From assembly GCA_902806595.1 (NCBI GenBank), contig CADCXC010000004.1:2170001-2234000 (forward strand): 64,000 bases of DNA, given 5' to 3'. A program made the position numbers and the translations under genes. Positions 12,047 through 23,638 of this stretch are shown one piece after another. This DNA is from Pyrenopolyporus hunteri (Eukaryota; Ascomycota; Sordariomycetes; Xylariales; Hypoxylaceae). Position 1 is the first letter of the stretch; each line of letters opens with the position of its first letter. The notes beneath the pieces are model-generated. The model saw nothing but the letters and a program-made list of their open reading frames with translations. It was not told the DNA's origin and made no database searches.

Positions 12047-12538
12047 TCACGGCGCCTTGACAAGCTTGATGATGATTCCTTCAGGCTTCGCCCCCGTGGC
12101 CTTGTATTCATCCGTGTTGTATGCCGGGTTGGTGGGGTCCGTAGTGACTCCCACCATTCCGCCGTTTGTGCCGCAGCCCAAGAGCGTATTCTGGATGGTG
12201 TCGGCCATATCGGTGTATAGAACAGACGAGTTGATGCGCGGGTTGATGTGCTTAGCGAGAGGGAGCACAGAGCCCGCTGCGGGAACCGGGATCTGCCACT
12301 CCTCACAGTCGAAGCCCCCGCCTGGCATGGTCCACATGGCACTGAGACCCGAATTCTCCTCTCCAATGTATCGCAGATAGTCGGCTACGTATTGCACATC
12401 GTCGATCAGGAGGTTTTGGGATTCGCCGCCGTCGATTCCGTAGCAGATCTTGGTTGCCGTCTCGCCGCAGACAGCCATGACCACGGCCGGGAGGGCCAAG
12501 GAGAGAGAGAGACCTTGGAGAACGATATTAGAGCGCAT
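12047..12538 (-). CDS. Small secreted Cys-containing protein (163 aa)
   Basis: Single exon. The N-terminus is a clear signal peptide (MRSNIVLQGLSLSLALPAVV, cleavage near residue 22 before CGETA). The mature protein has a conserved-looking block CGETATKICYGIDGG...QYVADYLRYIG, then W-x-MPGGGFDCEEW and a C-terminal LLGCGTNGG segment. The four visible cysteines could form two disulfides. I associate this pattern with a family of uncharacterised secreted proteins of Sordariomycetes, from memory. It lies 1.3 kb from the LysM/hevein gene on the same strand and is the third secreted gene of the region, so co-expression is worth testing. No catalytic motif is visible and the role is unknown (an effector or wall-associated protein are both possible). 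Confidence 0.75.
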   Translation of the reverse strand: MRSNIVLQGLSLSLALPAVVMAVCGETATKICYGIDGGESQNLLIDDVQYVADYLRYIGEENSGLSAMWTMPGGGFDCEEWQIPVPAAGSVLPLAKHINPRINSSVLYTDMADTIQNTLLGCGTNGGMVGVTTDPTNPAYNTDEYKATGAKPEGIIIKLVKAP

Positions 12539-13873
12539 GTTGACTTTGCTCCGACGCGGCGAGGAGAATAAGATATAGGTAGATAACGTGTACGCTGGTG
12601 ATAGCGAAGGACTTGATATGATCGTCTTCAGTTATCTCGACTCGTACCGAGCTCAGTATAGGTATTGCGTGATAGAGATTCTCTCGAGTATTTATTTAAG
12701 CTTTTCCTCGAGCTCTCCCCGCTGCCACTGAACGCCGCCTGCATGGATTATCGTGACTTATTAGGTAACTATAGCCTTACACACCGACCGGGTAGCCGGT
12801 CCGCGGCGACTCGGGCAAGCGAGGGCATCTCGCCTACGCCTTTCGTATAGGTAAACAAACGCTTCTGCCTTAAGCGAGATATCGGAAATTTCTTGGAGGC
12901 ACATTGCGGCGGCGACTTCAACGAGCATCCACCCCCGACCCAACCAAACAGCCTTGTCATGGCTCATATGACTATAGGTCAGCAGAATGTTAGCTGTCGT
13001 GTAATGAGGCTTTACCCAAAATAATCGAACAACATGACATTTTGAGGGTTTTATGACTAGATACAGTTCTAAAGCTTCCGACTATTTCCTTCGAGACCCT
13101 GTCGTGGCAGCCTAGATGCACCGGCTCTTGCTAACCTCTTTAAGAGACGTTGTAGCAACCAACTCCCATCTTACCCGGAAGCTGGGCTCTTTAGGGCGAT
13201 GTAGTTACAGTATTCCAGACCTATTACTTCTCAAGTCACCAACAGCGTAGTAGTGTTGGATCCGGAGAGAGACGCCAAGCCTTCCAGACCTTTCCGCTCG
13301 GAAAAACCGGCCGGCCATCGTCGCGCGGAAATATTCGGCACTAGTTCTGAGTGTGCATAAAGTCTACTGTGCCTCTTTTGTCTAGGACTTAATTTCGTAG
13401 AAGCTTATATTGACTGACTGTTATAAATCATTCTGCGAGGCACACCGGAACAACACAACGCTTCCATGCGCCTCTTCAGCGCATAGAGCCGAGAAGTCCC
13501 CGCGAATCCTCCAAGCTCTACCCTATGGGACGACTCTCGTAGCATGTCCTGGACCGACTGTGCCTTAGTCCTAGATCTTTTCCCCGTCTAAAGATAATGC
13601 AAGATCCCGGGCAAGACGCAGGTTCATATGGTCTGATAATTCCATGGTCACCACGCGACGTACCGCTTGTGGATAGGTTGCATTTACGGCAGTAGTGCAG
13701 TAGCCTATCGTCGGCCTAGTACATTGATACGTCGAGATATTACAGAAGAAGAAACTTCCCACGGTATAGAGGAACCTTATGCATTAGGTAATATTTAATG
13801 AGACTGACTACAACGATAGTGGCAGAAAACTAGCAGATTCCTGTGTCCCCCGATATCCCGCATGATATCGTCC
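12539..13873. other. Intergenic region, nothing recognised
   Basis: Only short ORFs (60-68 codons) with no motif. The 63-codon minus ORF at 13571-13762 begins MGSFFFCNIST but has no continuing domain or splice-compatible partner. Part of this space must serve as the promoter of the small secreted gene (minus strand, start 12538) and the 3' end of the LysM gene. Confidence 0.5.
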
Positions 13874-14939
13874 CTAGAACTGTCCATAATCCTCCAGGAA
13901 GATGATGTTGGTGCCGTTGCTACATTTGCCGTATTTGCTCTGGCTGTAATAACCGTTAATCACTCATAGCAGATGAAAGAAGGGTCACGATAAACTCACC
14001 AGCCGTCCCCGCAATGTGCGGAATCGGTGCCACAGACCCCCTGGGCGCTACAGCAAGCGCCAAACACGACGTCGCAGGTGTAGTGGTTTTCACCGCCACA
14101 AGTGCCGTCCTTTGTTGTCCCCGTCTGCCATGGCAGACTCTTCTTTCCCTGCCGTTGGCCGTCGCTGCTGAGGCCGCCCTGGAGTTTTAAGAGCTGCGTG
14201 CAATTTCCTGACTCACACTTCCCCTCGTCGCAGAAGTCAGGCCCCGTCCCGCAGACGCCGCTGAAGTTGCAGCAGTCGCCCCATTTGCCGCCGCATTTCT
14301 TGTTATCATAGTTTGGCCCGCAATGTCCGTCCAGCGTGTAGTCAAGGTCTACTGCGCTGGCGCAGTCGCCCTCGTAACACGTACCGGCCTGACAGTCCTC
14401 CCTGTGTTGTTCACACTGCGGTTAGTATCTGAAGAGGAGGAAAGAATTGAACTAAAAGGTAGCATAATACGTACGCTGTATCTCCGCACTGCCATGTCTC
14501 AGCGTTGCAGCACTGCTTTGGAGTGCCGATACATGTCGCATTATCATGTTGGGGACCGCAGAACCCATCCCATGCCCGCAACGGCTCATGAACTTTATAT
14601 ATTGACGTTAGTGTTTGCTGGCATACTCCGTAGATATTGCGTGGTTTTCTACTCACATCCAGCGACGCAGTATGTCGTGTTCGGTTTGATACTCTTGCAG
14701 TCTTTGTCCAAGATAGGGTTCAAGTCCCTGAGCTTCTCGAATGTAATTCCATACTTCTCCGCGATCTGTGTGCAGGTGTAATAGTTAACGGTTGGGCCCG
14801 TGGTCGTATCATATCGGCACACGATGTCGCCGACTTCTTGACGTTTGATCCGCCATTGGTATGGCTGACAGTCATCAGCCGAGACCCCTCTGCTCAGAAG
14901 CAGAGGGGCAGCGAGGTATAATGCTAAAGCCGGCCTCAT
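13874..14939 (-). CDS. Secreted LysM plus three hevein-type chitin-binding domains
   Basis: Four exons on the minus strand: complement(13874..13943, 14000..14401, 14475..14592, 14657..14939), 290 aa. Introns are GTGAGT/GTACGT type, 56-73 bp, and all phases join. Residues 1-21 are a signal peptide. A LysM-like module lies at about 52-92 (YYTCTQIAEKYGI...LNPIL...NTTYC). Three Cys-rich chitin-binding type-1 (hevein-like) domains follow, each with the CCN/CCS core: about 103-142, about 155-195 and about 225-275. The final exon is essential because the unspliced frame stops at 13996 just before the last cysteines. Such proteins bind chitin outside the cell, shielding hyphae or targeting other walls. 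It is divergent to the nuclease-GH55 gene across 673 bp, as LysM genes are to killer-toxin-like chitinase genes in other fungi. Binding role is well supported; partnership is inferred. Confidence 0.9.
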
Positions 14940-15612
14940 ATTCCGTATAAGAAACCAGATAATCTATTATGACCTTTCTTAACCTTCCCTTTGATTTAGA
15001 AGAGCTAGATTAAGTCTGGTGGTCAGCGCCCCCGGGTAGAACTTGCGGCCGTTACATAAAACTGGTAAGTAGAGAAGTATGGAAAAGTTTCCTTATAAAA
15101 TATGGATAGTCTCATACATAGCAAAGGGGTAGGTAGGGTTACCAGTAAATTTCATAGAGTACCTACGCATAAGTATATTAACTGATCCTCTCGCCATGGG
15201 CTATGCTTGGCGTTGGGGCGCTCTAGGTTACCATGATAAATGCCTCGGATATCCAGGACTTCATATATAGCGTAAGCAGAAATCTCGATGGCCTAGACGA
15301 GGTCTATAGTGCAACTTGTCGTGTGATCACCGACTGTGCCAGAATGATGCATTTTAGAATTGAACCAACATTTTAGGGAGCAGGCCAAAGGAATACTCGC
15401 TTCCATATTCAAGTCAACTTTACGGCGCCCCCCTGAGAGTGCAGGACCCGGGAACCGGGTGAACCGGCCTCTTGTTCCGCATACGAAAAGTATATGACTA
15501 CATAGGTAGCCTTGCTATCTACACCATATATCTTCCGGCCAACTAACCCCCCAAGATAATTCTAAGTCCCCCTTCGTTTCTTTATGGGCAGATAGCCTAG
15601 GAACGAGAAGGC
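14940..15612. promoter_or_regulatory. Shared divergent promoter region
   Basis: This 673-bp gap separates the start codons of the LysM/hevein gene (minus) and the nuclease-GH55 gene (plus), so it must contain both promoters. No ORF. AT-rich stretches occur near 15095-15180. I could not assign a specific TATA box or factor site with confidence. Co-regulation of the pair is inferred from geometry only. Confidence 0.5.
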
Positions 15613-18600
15613 ATGATGGGGAAACACCGCCCCTCCCCTCACTATCTATTTTCCGTTCTTTTGTGTCTACTTAGCGACACTACATTTCTTCATGTCTCCT
15701 TCCTGCATCTGCTCGCATATGATATTCCCGGGGTAGACGCCCAACGATACACGCGAGACTGGGAATTTCGCGTCACCAATGGCGTCAGTGAGCCATGGTG
15801 GGCTCCGACCCCATCTGATACCTATCGGCGTGTCAAAAGGCCCTCTTCGACTGTCTGGCTTGAGTATAACTGCAGATATATGGCAGGAATATGCCAGAAT
15901 GCGGTCGGTTATATTAACTCCCAGGACAACCAGAACCGTCCAAACCCGACTGCCTTTGCATTCGATTTTAATAAGGACAGGAAGGACTGGCGCCGTGACC
16001 GGGAAAGCTGTCCCAGTAACTGGATCGACAGACATTCTTGCCCTGAGGTCGCTGGAGTGCCAGCCGGAAACCTGGCGCAGCCACTCTCTTACCGTTATAT
16101 CATAGACCAGGGTTCGGGCTCGTTTTGGCCATTCACGGCTGTAGAGCCGGGAGAGAAACGTACGCTTCAGCATCTGCGCGATCCGAATGGAGGGATCCTG
16201 GAACTTTCCCGGCTATCATATACATGCGATGAATGGCCCGCTGCTGCCTTCATCCAAGGTGGCACCGGGGCGTTTACGCGATGTGCTGCATTCCGCTGTG
16301 GAGCCGGTGTTCAAGCCGAGCAGCAGTTCCAGGCCGATTCGCACAACTATCTACGACAGACCCTAGTATATGCATTTGATGGCCAAACACCGGCGCTCGA
16401 CCTGACCAACGATGTCGTGATGTTCTTTTTCCGCACCACGAATCTTGATAACGATACTCCCGCCAAGATCTACAGCTACGATGCTAATGGTGTGGCAACG
16501 GAGGATAGAGTGCCTTTCGCAAAGAGGCAAAACACAGACGAGATGTCTTACATCGAGTGGATGAACTGGGCAGATTCGGTCTTGATGGAGGATCTGGTTG
16601 CCAATTACTCGGGAGTTCAACAGGTGCACCTGTTCGCAAATAGATCGGTGCCGACGGGCTTTGCCTCTATCCCCATTCTTGGAGAGGGGTGGCAGAACCA
16701 ATTTGACCAGTTCGATCCTCTGGATGATGACACCTTTTTGGGTCCCACTCGGAGAAGAACAATCGGTCAGCTTGGACAAGCCGAGATAGATCTCCAGAAT
16801 GCAACATCATTTGATCTTGCTGATGACGTACCCATACTACCGGAGCGTAGAAAAGAGTCATCGTGGGGCAACGTCAAAGAGAGGAGTCAGAAGCTTGTAT
16901 ATCGTGATACTCTCCTTTCAAACGACAGCGACCCAACCACGACGCCCTTGCTCAAAAATTCGACCCAGTCAGACCTTGAGGAAGCGATTAAGATTGTTGA
17001 AGATGCCATCGCCGAATCCAGTAGGTTGAATCGCGCCAGATACGAGAATATGGCCCGCAACCAGTACAGTTTAAGGCCGGGGACCGCTGTGGGAGGCAGG
17101 GGTCGCGTCCGACGAAGGAACAAGAAAGCTCGAAAAGGTGCCGCCGGTCTCGATTCGCGAGACGACGCCGGTCCTTCTCCTCTGTTTGATATTACGCCCG
17201 AAATCGCTGCTGCGGCTGCTCTCGTAGCTGAGGCTGATGCGGTCGGACTCATCGGGAGCGATGGGACTCTCATGCTCAACCGAACGACGCCTCAGAAGCG
17301 AGTAGAAAACCCCAAGGTTTCTCCAAGAGCCGGATCATTCTGGATGGAAAGTATCGAACGTAAAGGAACAGTTCCCTGGGGAGACGATCCCAGCTACAAG
17401 GTGTTTAGGAACGTCATGGACTATGGGGCGAAAGGCGACGGTGCGACCGATGATTCCGCAGCCATACAAAAAGCCATGAGTGATGGAAATAGGTGTGGTG
17501 AGAAGTGTAACGGTTCTACGCTCAAAAACGCCATCGTCTATTTCCCCCCGGGGACATACCTTGTCTCTAAGACCATAAAGCTTCCCTTTGGTACGCAGGT
17601 CATTGGCGATGTAAGTTTACCCTTCCCACAACTCGTGAGACGACCCTATGTACTAAACCTCTATAGGCAAACTCTAGGCCAACTATACTTGCTTCTTCTC
17701 GCTTCATCGGCCTCGGTGTCCTGTCCACGGACGAGTACACCGGTGGAGGAAAGGGGCCCGACGGACTTGACCAGGAGTATTACATTAATACCGGAAATTT
17801 CTACCGGCAGATTCGGAACCTGATCATTGACATCACTGCGACTCGTTCTACTCAGGAGGTTGCTGGAATCCATTACCAAGTCGCCCAGGCCACAAGCACC
17901 CAGAATATCGATATCATAGCGAAGTCTGGTACCAGCCAACGCGGCATGTTTTCCGAGAACGGTAGCGGTGGCCAGCTCTCGGATATTAACTTCAAGAACG
18001 GAAACTTCTGCTTTTGTAAGATCCCTCACCTAGGACGCCTATTTCATATCCTATTTCTTTTGCTAACTTTTCCGTTAGATGGCGGTAATCAGCAGTTCAC
18101 TGCTCAGCGTTTGAATTTCGATGGCTGTAACACTGCCGTGCAGGTCATCTGGGACTGGGGTTGGGTAAGTTCTTTCCTTTCCCCATTTCTGGTAGTGCAT
18201 CTAGGGAATACCAATCTATTCCCAATCCGCCTATATGGGAGTACCAGTGAACTAATGATAGAGTCGATGCGGTATAGGTATGGAAATCCATAAACATCAA
18301 AAACGTAGACGTAGGCTTTCGCCTAGTCCCCGAAGAGGATAGTAATACCAGCAGCAAGCGGAAACGGGATGGTGGCGAGGTCAATCAGGCCGGCAACATT
18401 GGCTCTGCCTCCTTCATCGATTCTTCTTTTAGCGATGTGGGAACAGCGGCTATCGTCATCGCACCCCTGGACGAGTCTCCTGGTACGGGAAGTACCGGCT
18501 TAGTGCTAGAAAACGTTCAGCTTAGCAACGTTGGCGCAGCTGTCAAAGACACCAGCGGCAAAACACTCCTCGATGGTGGAAGTAAGACCGTCGAACAGTG

Positions 18601-21600
18601 GGTCACAGGGCCAATCTACGCAGCTGGTGAGGACCGGAGTTACTCTATGGGCGGTGACGCTCCAAAGTACAGGAGGGAGCCGTCTCTCTTGGACGGTTCA
18701 GGTAAATACTTTGAACGAGCCAGGCCGCAGTATGAGGGAAATTCGGCCTCAGATTTTGTCCATCTTAAAGATTTGGGCGCAGCAGGTAATTCCAACTTCG
18801 CACACTCTTGTTTCCCTCTGCTAACACGTGGACCAAAGGTGATGGCATGACGGATGACACAGCGGCTGTTCAAAACGCGCTAAATGCCAATATTGGAAAG
18901 ATAATATTTGTAGATGCAGGCTCTTACATCCTAAAGGGAACCGTTACAATTCCCCCGGGAACGAAGCTTGTTGGGGAAACATGGTCCCAGTTTGTTGCTT
19001 CAGGAGACTACTTCTCAGACGCAAAGTAAGTAGATGATGCCGCAGCATGCCCGTTCGGCCTCAACGACATGCCCCGTGCCATAAAAATGCTAATTGATAT
19101 TTCCCCAATATCTAGCAACCCGAAGGTCATGCTCAAAGTCGGAAACGCGGGCGACGTGGGCGACGTGGAGATGCAAGATCTCCTCTTCACCACCAAGGGG
19201 CCAACCCCCGGAGCTATTCTTGTTGAATGGAACATTAAGGCTAGAAGCCCTGGCTCTGCCGGACTATGGGGTAAGTTCATTTTAAACCCGGAAAACCCTT
19301 ATTCTCACCTACCTACCTTAAGCGTACATTACTACGCGATACCCTCCAGTGAAGGGGTAACACAGGTGCTCACAGACCTGGTATACGACCACTACACCCG
19401 GATAATCCGCCCCATTCCCAGTGAAATGTCTCGCTTAACATTACTCTCGAGCGTTACGTCTAGCATCACAATCGTTAAATATACACTAACGAGACCACTT
19501 TTTAATAAATAGACTGTCACGTCCGTATCGGTGGAGCTACGGGAACCAGCCTTGATCCTGCAAGCTGCCCAGCCATAACTAGCGGTACAAATTCCGATTG
19601 CGAGGGCGCCAGCTTGATGATGCACCTCACATCCCAAGCTTCGGGATATTTCGAGAATATGTGGTTATGGACTGCTGATCATATGATTGAGTACGTTTTT
19701 ACTAGAGTCCCGTCTCAGATTCCTCGTTGGACTCGTCGTTTCTCTAACCTGTATAACCTCTTCTTAGTGATCCGCTCCTTGACGACGCGAGTAATAATAT
19801 GGTAAGTAAACGTGCTGCTCCTCTGATATAGGAGGATACTAATTCAACCAATCTAATAGGAGCAAACGTCAATTTATGTGGCCCGCGGCTTTCTCATCGA
19901 AAGTCGGTCAGCAACATGGCTGTACGGCACTGCGTCAGAGCACTCCGTTTACTACCAGTACAGCTTCAACAGAGCAAGCAATCTCTTCGTCGGCATGCTG
20001 CAGACCGAATCCCCGTACTATCAGCCTACACCGAATCCACCAACACCGTTCGACGGTGTCGTTCAGCAAATGAACGGCGACCCCGATTATGTGTGCGGCA
20101 CCGGCGACTTCGATGGCTGCGATTCTTCCTGGGCCGTCATTATGCGTGGCAGTGATAACATCTATGTTGCCGGCGCCGGCCTTTATTCGTGGTTTTCAAC
20201 TTACACCCAAGAGTGTATCGATGACCATGCGTGCCAAAAGGCTCTTATGCTCCTAGAGAACAATCGCGCCAACATCCGGTTACAGCATCTCATCACCATT
20301 GGTGCGAAATACTCGTTAATACAAGACGGCAAAGGTATTCTAGCCACAGATAATCTCAACGTGGACACACATCCCAAGTGGTCCCAGATTACCATCTTCG
20401 ATGTTGTGCCCGGGAACGGCGACGACCTCCATATCTCTCCCGAGGACGCGACGGTGATTCCCATGCCACACACTACAGTCCCACCTAAGTCGACATTCAC
20501 AATCGATGAAGGGGCCGCCACAGATCTCGTCTCGCTGCCTTACGACGGAGACCAAAACGACGTACCAGGCCCCGGCCATGAAGATTGCCAAAGCTGCAGC
20601 TTCTTCCGTCTCATTACATCTACTTGCTGCGGTATTGGGGGCAGCCTCGGAAATCCCATCGTCATTCCAACCGGTGTTCCCGTCCCCGTACCTATCCAAC
20701 TCCCTCCCGGTTTTGTACCGAATCAGGATATCACAGGTGAGGACGGCGTCACATACCCGAAGGATGAGCCACTGCCCGCGGGGGTAACCATTCCAACGGG
20801 CACAGTATTCCCGGATGAGCCATTTGTGATTCCACCGGGTCAGCCACTCGCTGATGGAGAGGACGGTAACGACGGGGGGAATATGATTTGGATCGATCCC
20901 GAGATCTGGGACGAGGACGATCCGACAATCTGGTGTGACCAGCTGCCTTGCACGATCCAGTTCCCACCGTGGGACCTGGCTACAAGCACCATCGACTACC
21001 CGATTGTGACGATAAAGAACGATACTTTCACGACGACTATTACCCGCTCAGCTATTACCGTGACGGAATGGGTCTTCAAACCATACACTGTTACCCGACC
21101 CCCTACCACCATACCACCCGGTCCACCTCCATCCACCACACCGACATCTTCGTCCACTTCGGATGTCATTGTCGTGATATGGCCGCCGCCGCCATTCGAC
21201 ACTACGACAACGTGGCCTCCAATTACGTACACGGGTCAGGATGGCAAAACCACGAAGACTAGACCCTCGACACCGACTCATCCTCCCCCTCCCCCTCCCT
21301 TCCCGCCGGGTCCTCCACCGCCTCCAGGCGGGCACTGGCCATCCATCAGCATCACCGTCTCGAAAGGGCGCCCCAAGCCCACAGTGCACCCCTGCGGCTT
21401 CCCGGCTCTGCAGTGCCCAGGCAGCAACCCGGATCCGGATGGCCCAGGAGGTTCCAGCGGCCCGCCGGACGACCCAGACGACCCGGATGAGCCAGAGGAG
21501 CCGACATGCGGCAACCAAACACCCGAGCCAGATCCCACGGACGTACCGACCACTCCGCCGGCAGACCCGACGCCGGATCCGACGCCGACGCCGGTGTACG

Positions 21601-21962
21601 ACCACGCGGACCCGTCCAAGAACGAGAAGACGTGCTACAACTCGGGCCAAACCTCGAACAACGAGCGGATGCAGAACGCGGCCGTGTCCTTCTGCAACTA
21701 CCTGCGGAACTTCGGCCCCGTCCTGGGGCCCGGCTCGATGGTCCCGTGGAAGGCGTCGTTCGACGGGTCGCCGTCCATGCACATCGACCTCAGCTTCGAG
21801 GTCTTCGACGGCTGCGAGTGGGACTACGATTACTCCGAGTGCGTCAGGTACATGCAGGTGGGCATCGACAGCTGCGACTGCAGCACCCTGGACAAGAAGC
21901 AGGGCGGCTACGTGACGAATAACTGCATCAGGGCCAGGATTGACCCGCAGACGGGGACTTGA
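15613..21962 (+). CDS. Giant secreted NucA/NucB-like nuclease-GH55 glucanase fusion
   Basis: Nine exons: 15613..17610, 17667..18015, 18079..18164, 18278..18785, 18839..19025, 19116..19270, 19513..19690, 19768..19801, 19860..21962; all phases join to give 1865 aa. An atypically long hydrophobic leader (about 1-44) is followed by a region like the secreted DNase family NucA/NucB: FDFNKDRKDWRR (117-128) and CDEWPAAAFIQGG (205-217), matching the basic segment and DEWP...GG motif of the bacterial enzymes. A long linker precedes a GH55-type tandem beta-helix with two DYGAKGDGATDD-like starts (603-614 and 977-987), the exo-beta-1,3-glucanase fold, to about 1350. Then comes a Pro/Thr-rich linker (about 1570-1750) and a Cys-rich tail (1757-1865) that I recall from killer-toxin-like chitinases. 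Role inferred: wall-degrading, nuclease-bearing secreted weapon. Catalysis is untested, and the third NucA/B motif is not clearly conserved. Confidence 0.85.
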
Positions 21963-23638
21963 ATGAGGCAACAGGGGTATGGGTGGAATTCTCCGTAGTT
22001 TAGATGCGTAAAATTCATACTAGCTCGTTAGCTAAAAACCGTCCTGAATAAATCATTTCCTATATGAACGGAAGACAAACGGTATACTTTTAAAGATGAG
22101 CTTGAAGAGTTTAGGGAGCGCCTTGAAAAGGATGTATTGTGTACCACCACAAGAATTGTGGAGCTTTCTACACATCCATCTCCATACAAACGCCCGCGCC
22201 CGCCGTTTGACTTTGGGTCCCATGGAGCGGAATCCATTGTTTTCAGTTCGTCGTTCCATAGGTACCTAGGTACCTACCTAGGCATCTCGAATGTATATAA
22301 CTTCTCCCGAATTTTGGTACTTTCCCCTCTCTCCCAACTCTCGAAGTTGCCGCCTTTTTCGCGGGCAGGAAGGCAGGCTAGGGTGGCTGGCAGGTACTAG
22401 GGTAACCTGCCTATTTAAGTAACCCCGTCGCGTCTTATTGGCTCCCGGCTCCCACTAAATTCTAAAGGAAGTAGCATTACGGATTACCAACGACGGAAAT
22501 GCTGAATGGGCACGTCTAAGCTGCATCGCGATATTTTTTTTTTCTTGGAGACCTACTCTTAGAGCCCGTCTAAAATAATATGTAATGTTGCTCTAGGGGT
22601 GTAACGCGTTTCTGTTACGTTGGGTGCTATGGGACTACGTAAGTTGGGTACTTATCAAACATCCCTCCGTTTAATGGACCCCCTAAAAATGAAGTGCTAC
22701 AGCGCATAAACCACTAGCTTACAGCTATTTACAACCTATGGACAGGGCTTACGGCGATAAAAGTCGCTGTAGGTTTCAACGAGCACCCTTGCCTGTGGTA
22801 TCATTGGGAAGTCGTCACAAGAGTTAATTAGGTCAATTAAACTATTTATCTTCGTCTCCAGTAATACATTGCAATTGTATAACACCTAAGAATATAGTTC
22901 TATACGTTACATACCTACCTGCCTAAACAAAATAGCTGGCCTAAATACATCGGTTGAGAGTTGAATTATCATATTCATTGTGGGCGGTATTATGTGCCTT
23001 CTGCGCTGTAGTCGCCTATACATTAACTAACCCTCATCCCTCATCCCGGTGTCGCTGAAGATGTAGCCTACAACGGTTGGGTGGATTCGTGGACTTCGTC
23101 CGGCCTACTTACCCTTAATGTATAAGGGCGCGTATAATTAACAAATAGTATCGAATGAATAATAATCATTACTAACGGACACACGAAATCAATCAATCCA
23201 CTGTTGACGTGCAAGGCAGAGAAGTATTCCTGTTTGGGAACAACGGTCCATTCAGAACCCATTATACATTGACACGTTTATAAACTCCCGTTTCTATCCT
23301 TGCGCCTGACGCGTCCGAAGCGCAAGCATCCGGGCTAAGTCCCTCTTTGATCCTACACGTCGCAACGAAACCAGGAATTTCAGTACAATGACACCTGTGC
23401 TTTGATTGCCTTATCCGTATGCATTTCTCATATTACTCGTTTAGCGGCAAACAGGGATGAGAGATACCAATCCCTACTTCATCCAGTTCCCGCGCTTAGA
23501 ATCAAGCTGTCAAACGCCAACGTGATTATCGTAAAGTCCCTCTTGCTGTGTTCGGCCCTTACACACTCACAAACCAGCCCTGGTAGAACGCCTTGAATCT
23601 AAACCAAGACAAGCAATCAGTCATAGCTAGGTCGTAAT
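21963..23638. other. Intergenic region with repeats, possible element relic
   Basis: No gene supported. It holds a TACCTAGGTACC block at 22259-22285 and a poly-T run near 22532. A patch at about 22673-22790 shares ACAGCGCATA-AACCACT and AGGGCTTA words with the inverted-repeat element at 61.7 kb and may be a decayed relative. Confidence 0.45.
22259..22285. repeat. TAGGTACCTAGGTACCTACCTAGG repeat
   Basis: Perfect overlapping palindromes of the TACCTAGGTA family, 300 bp downstream of the nuclease-GH55 stop codon. Confidence 0.7.

Noticed and set aside
21048..21971. 307-codon minus-strand ORF
   Set aside because: It is a shadow of the GC-biased Pro/Thr-rich last exon of the nuclease-GH55 gene; Arg/Val-rich composition without motifs.
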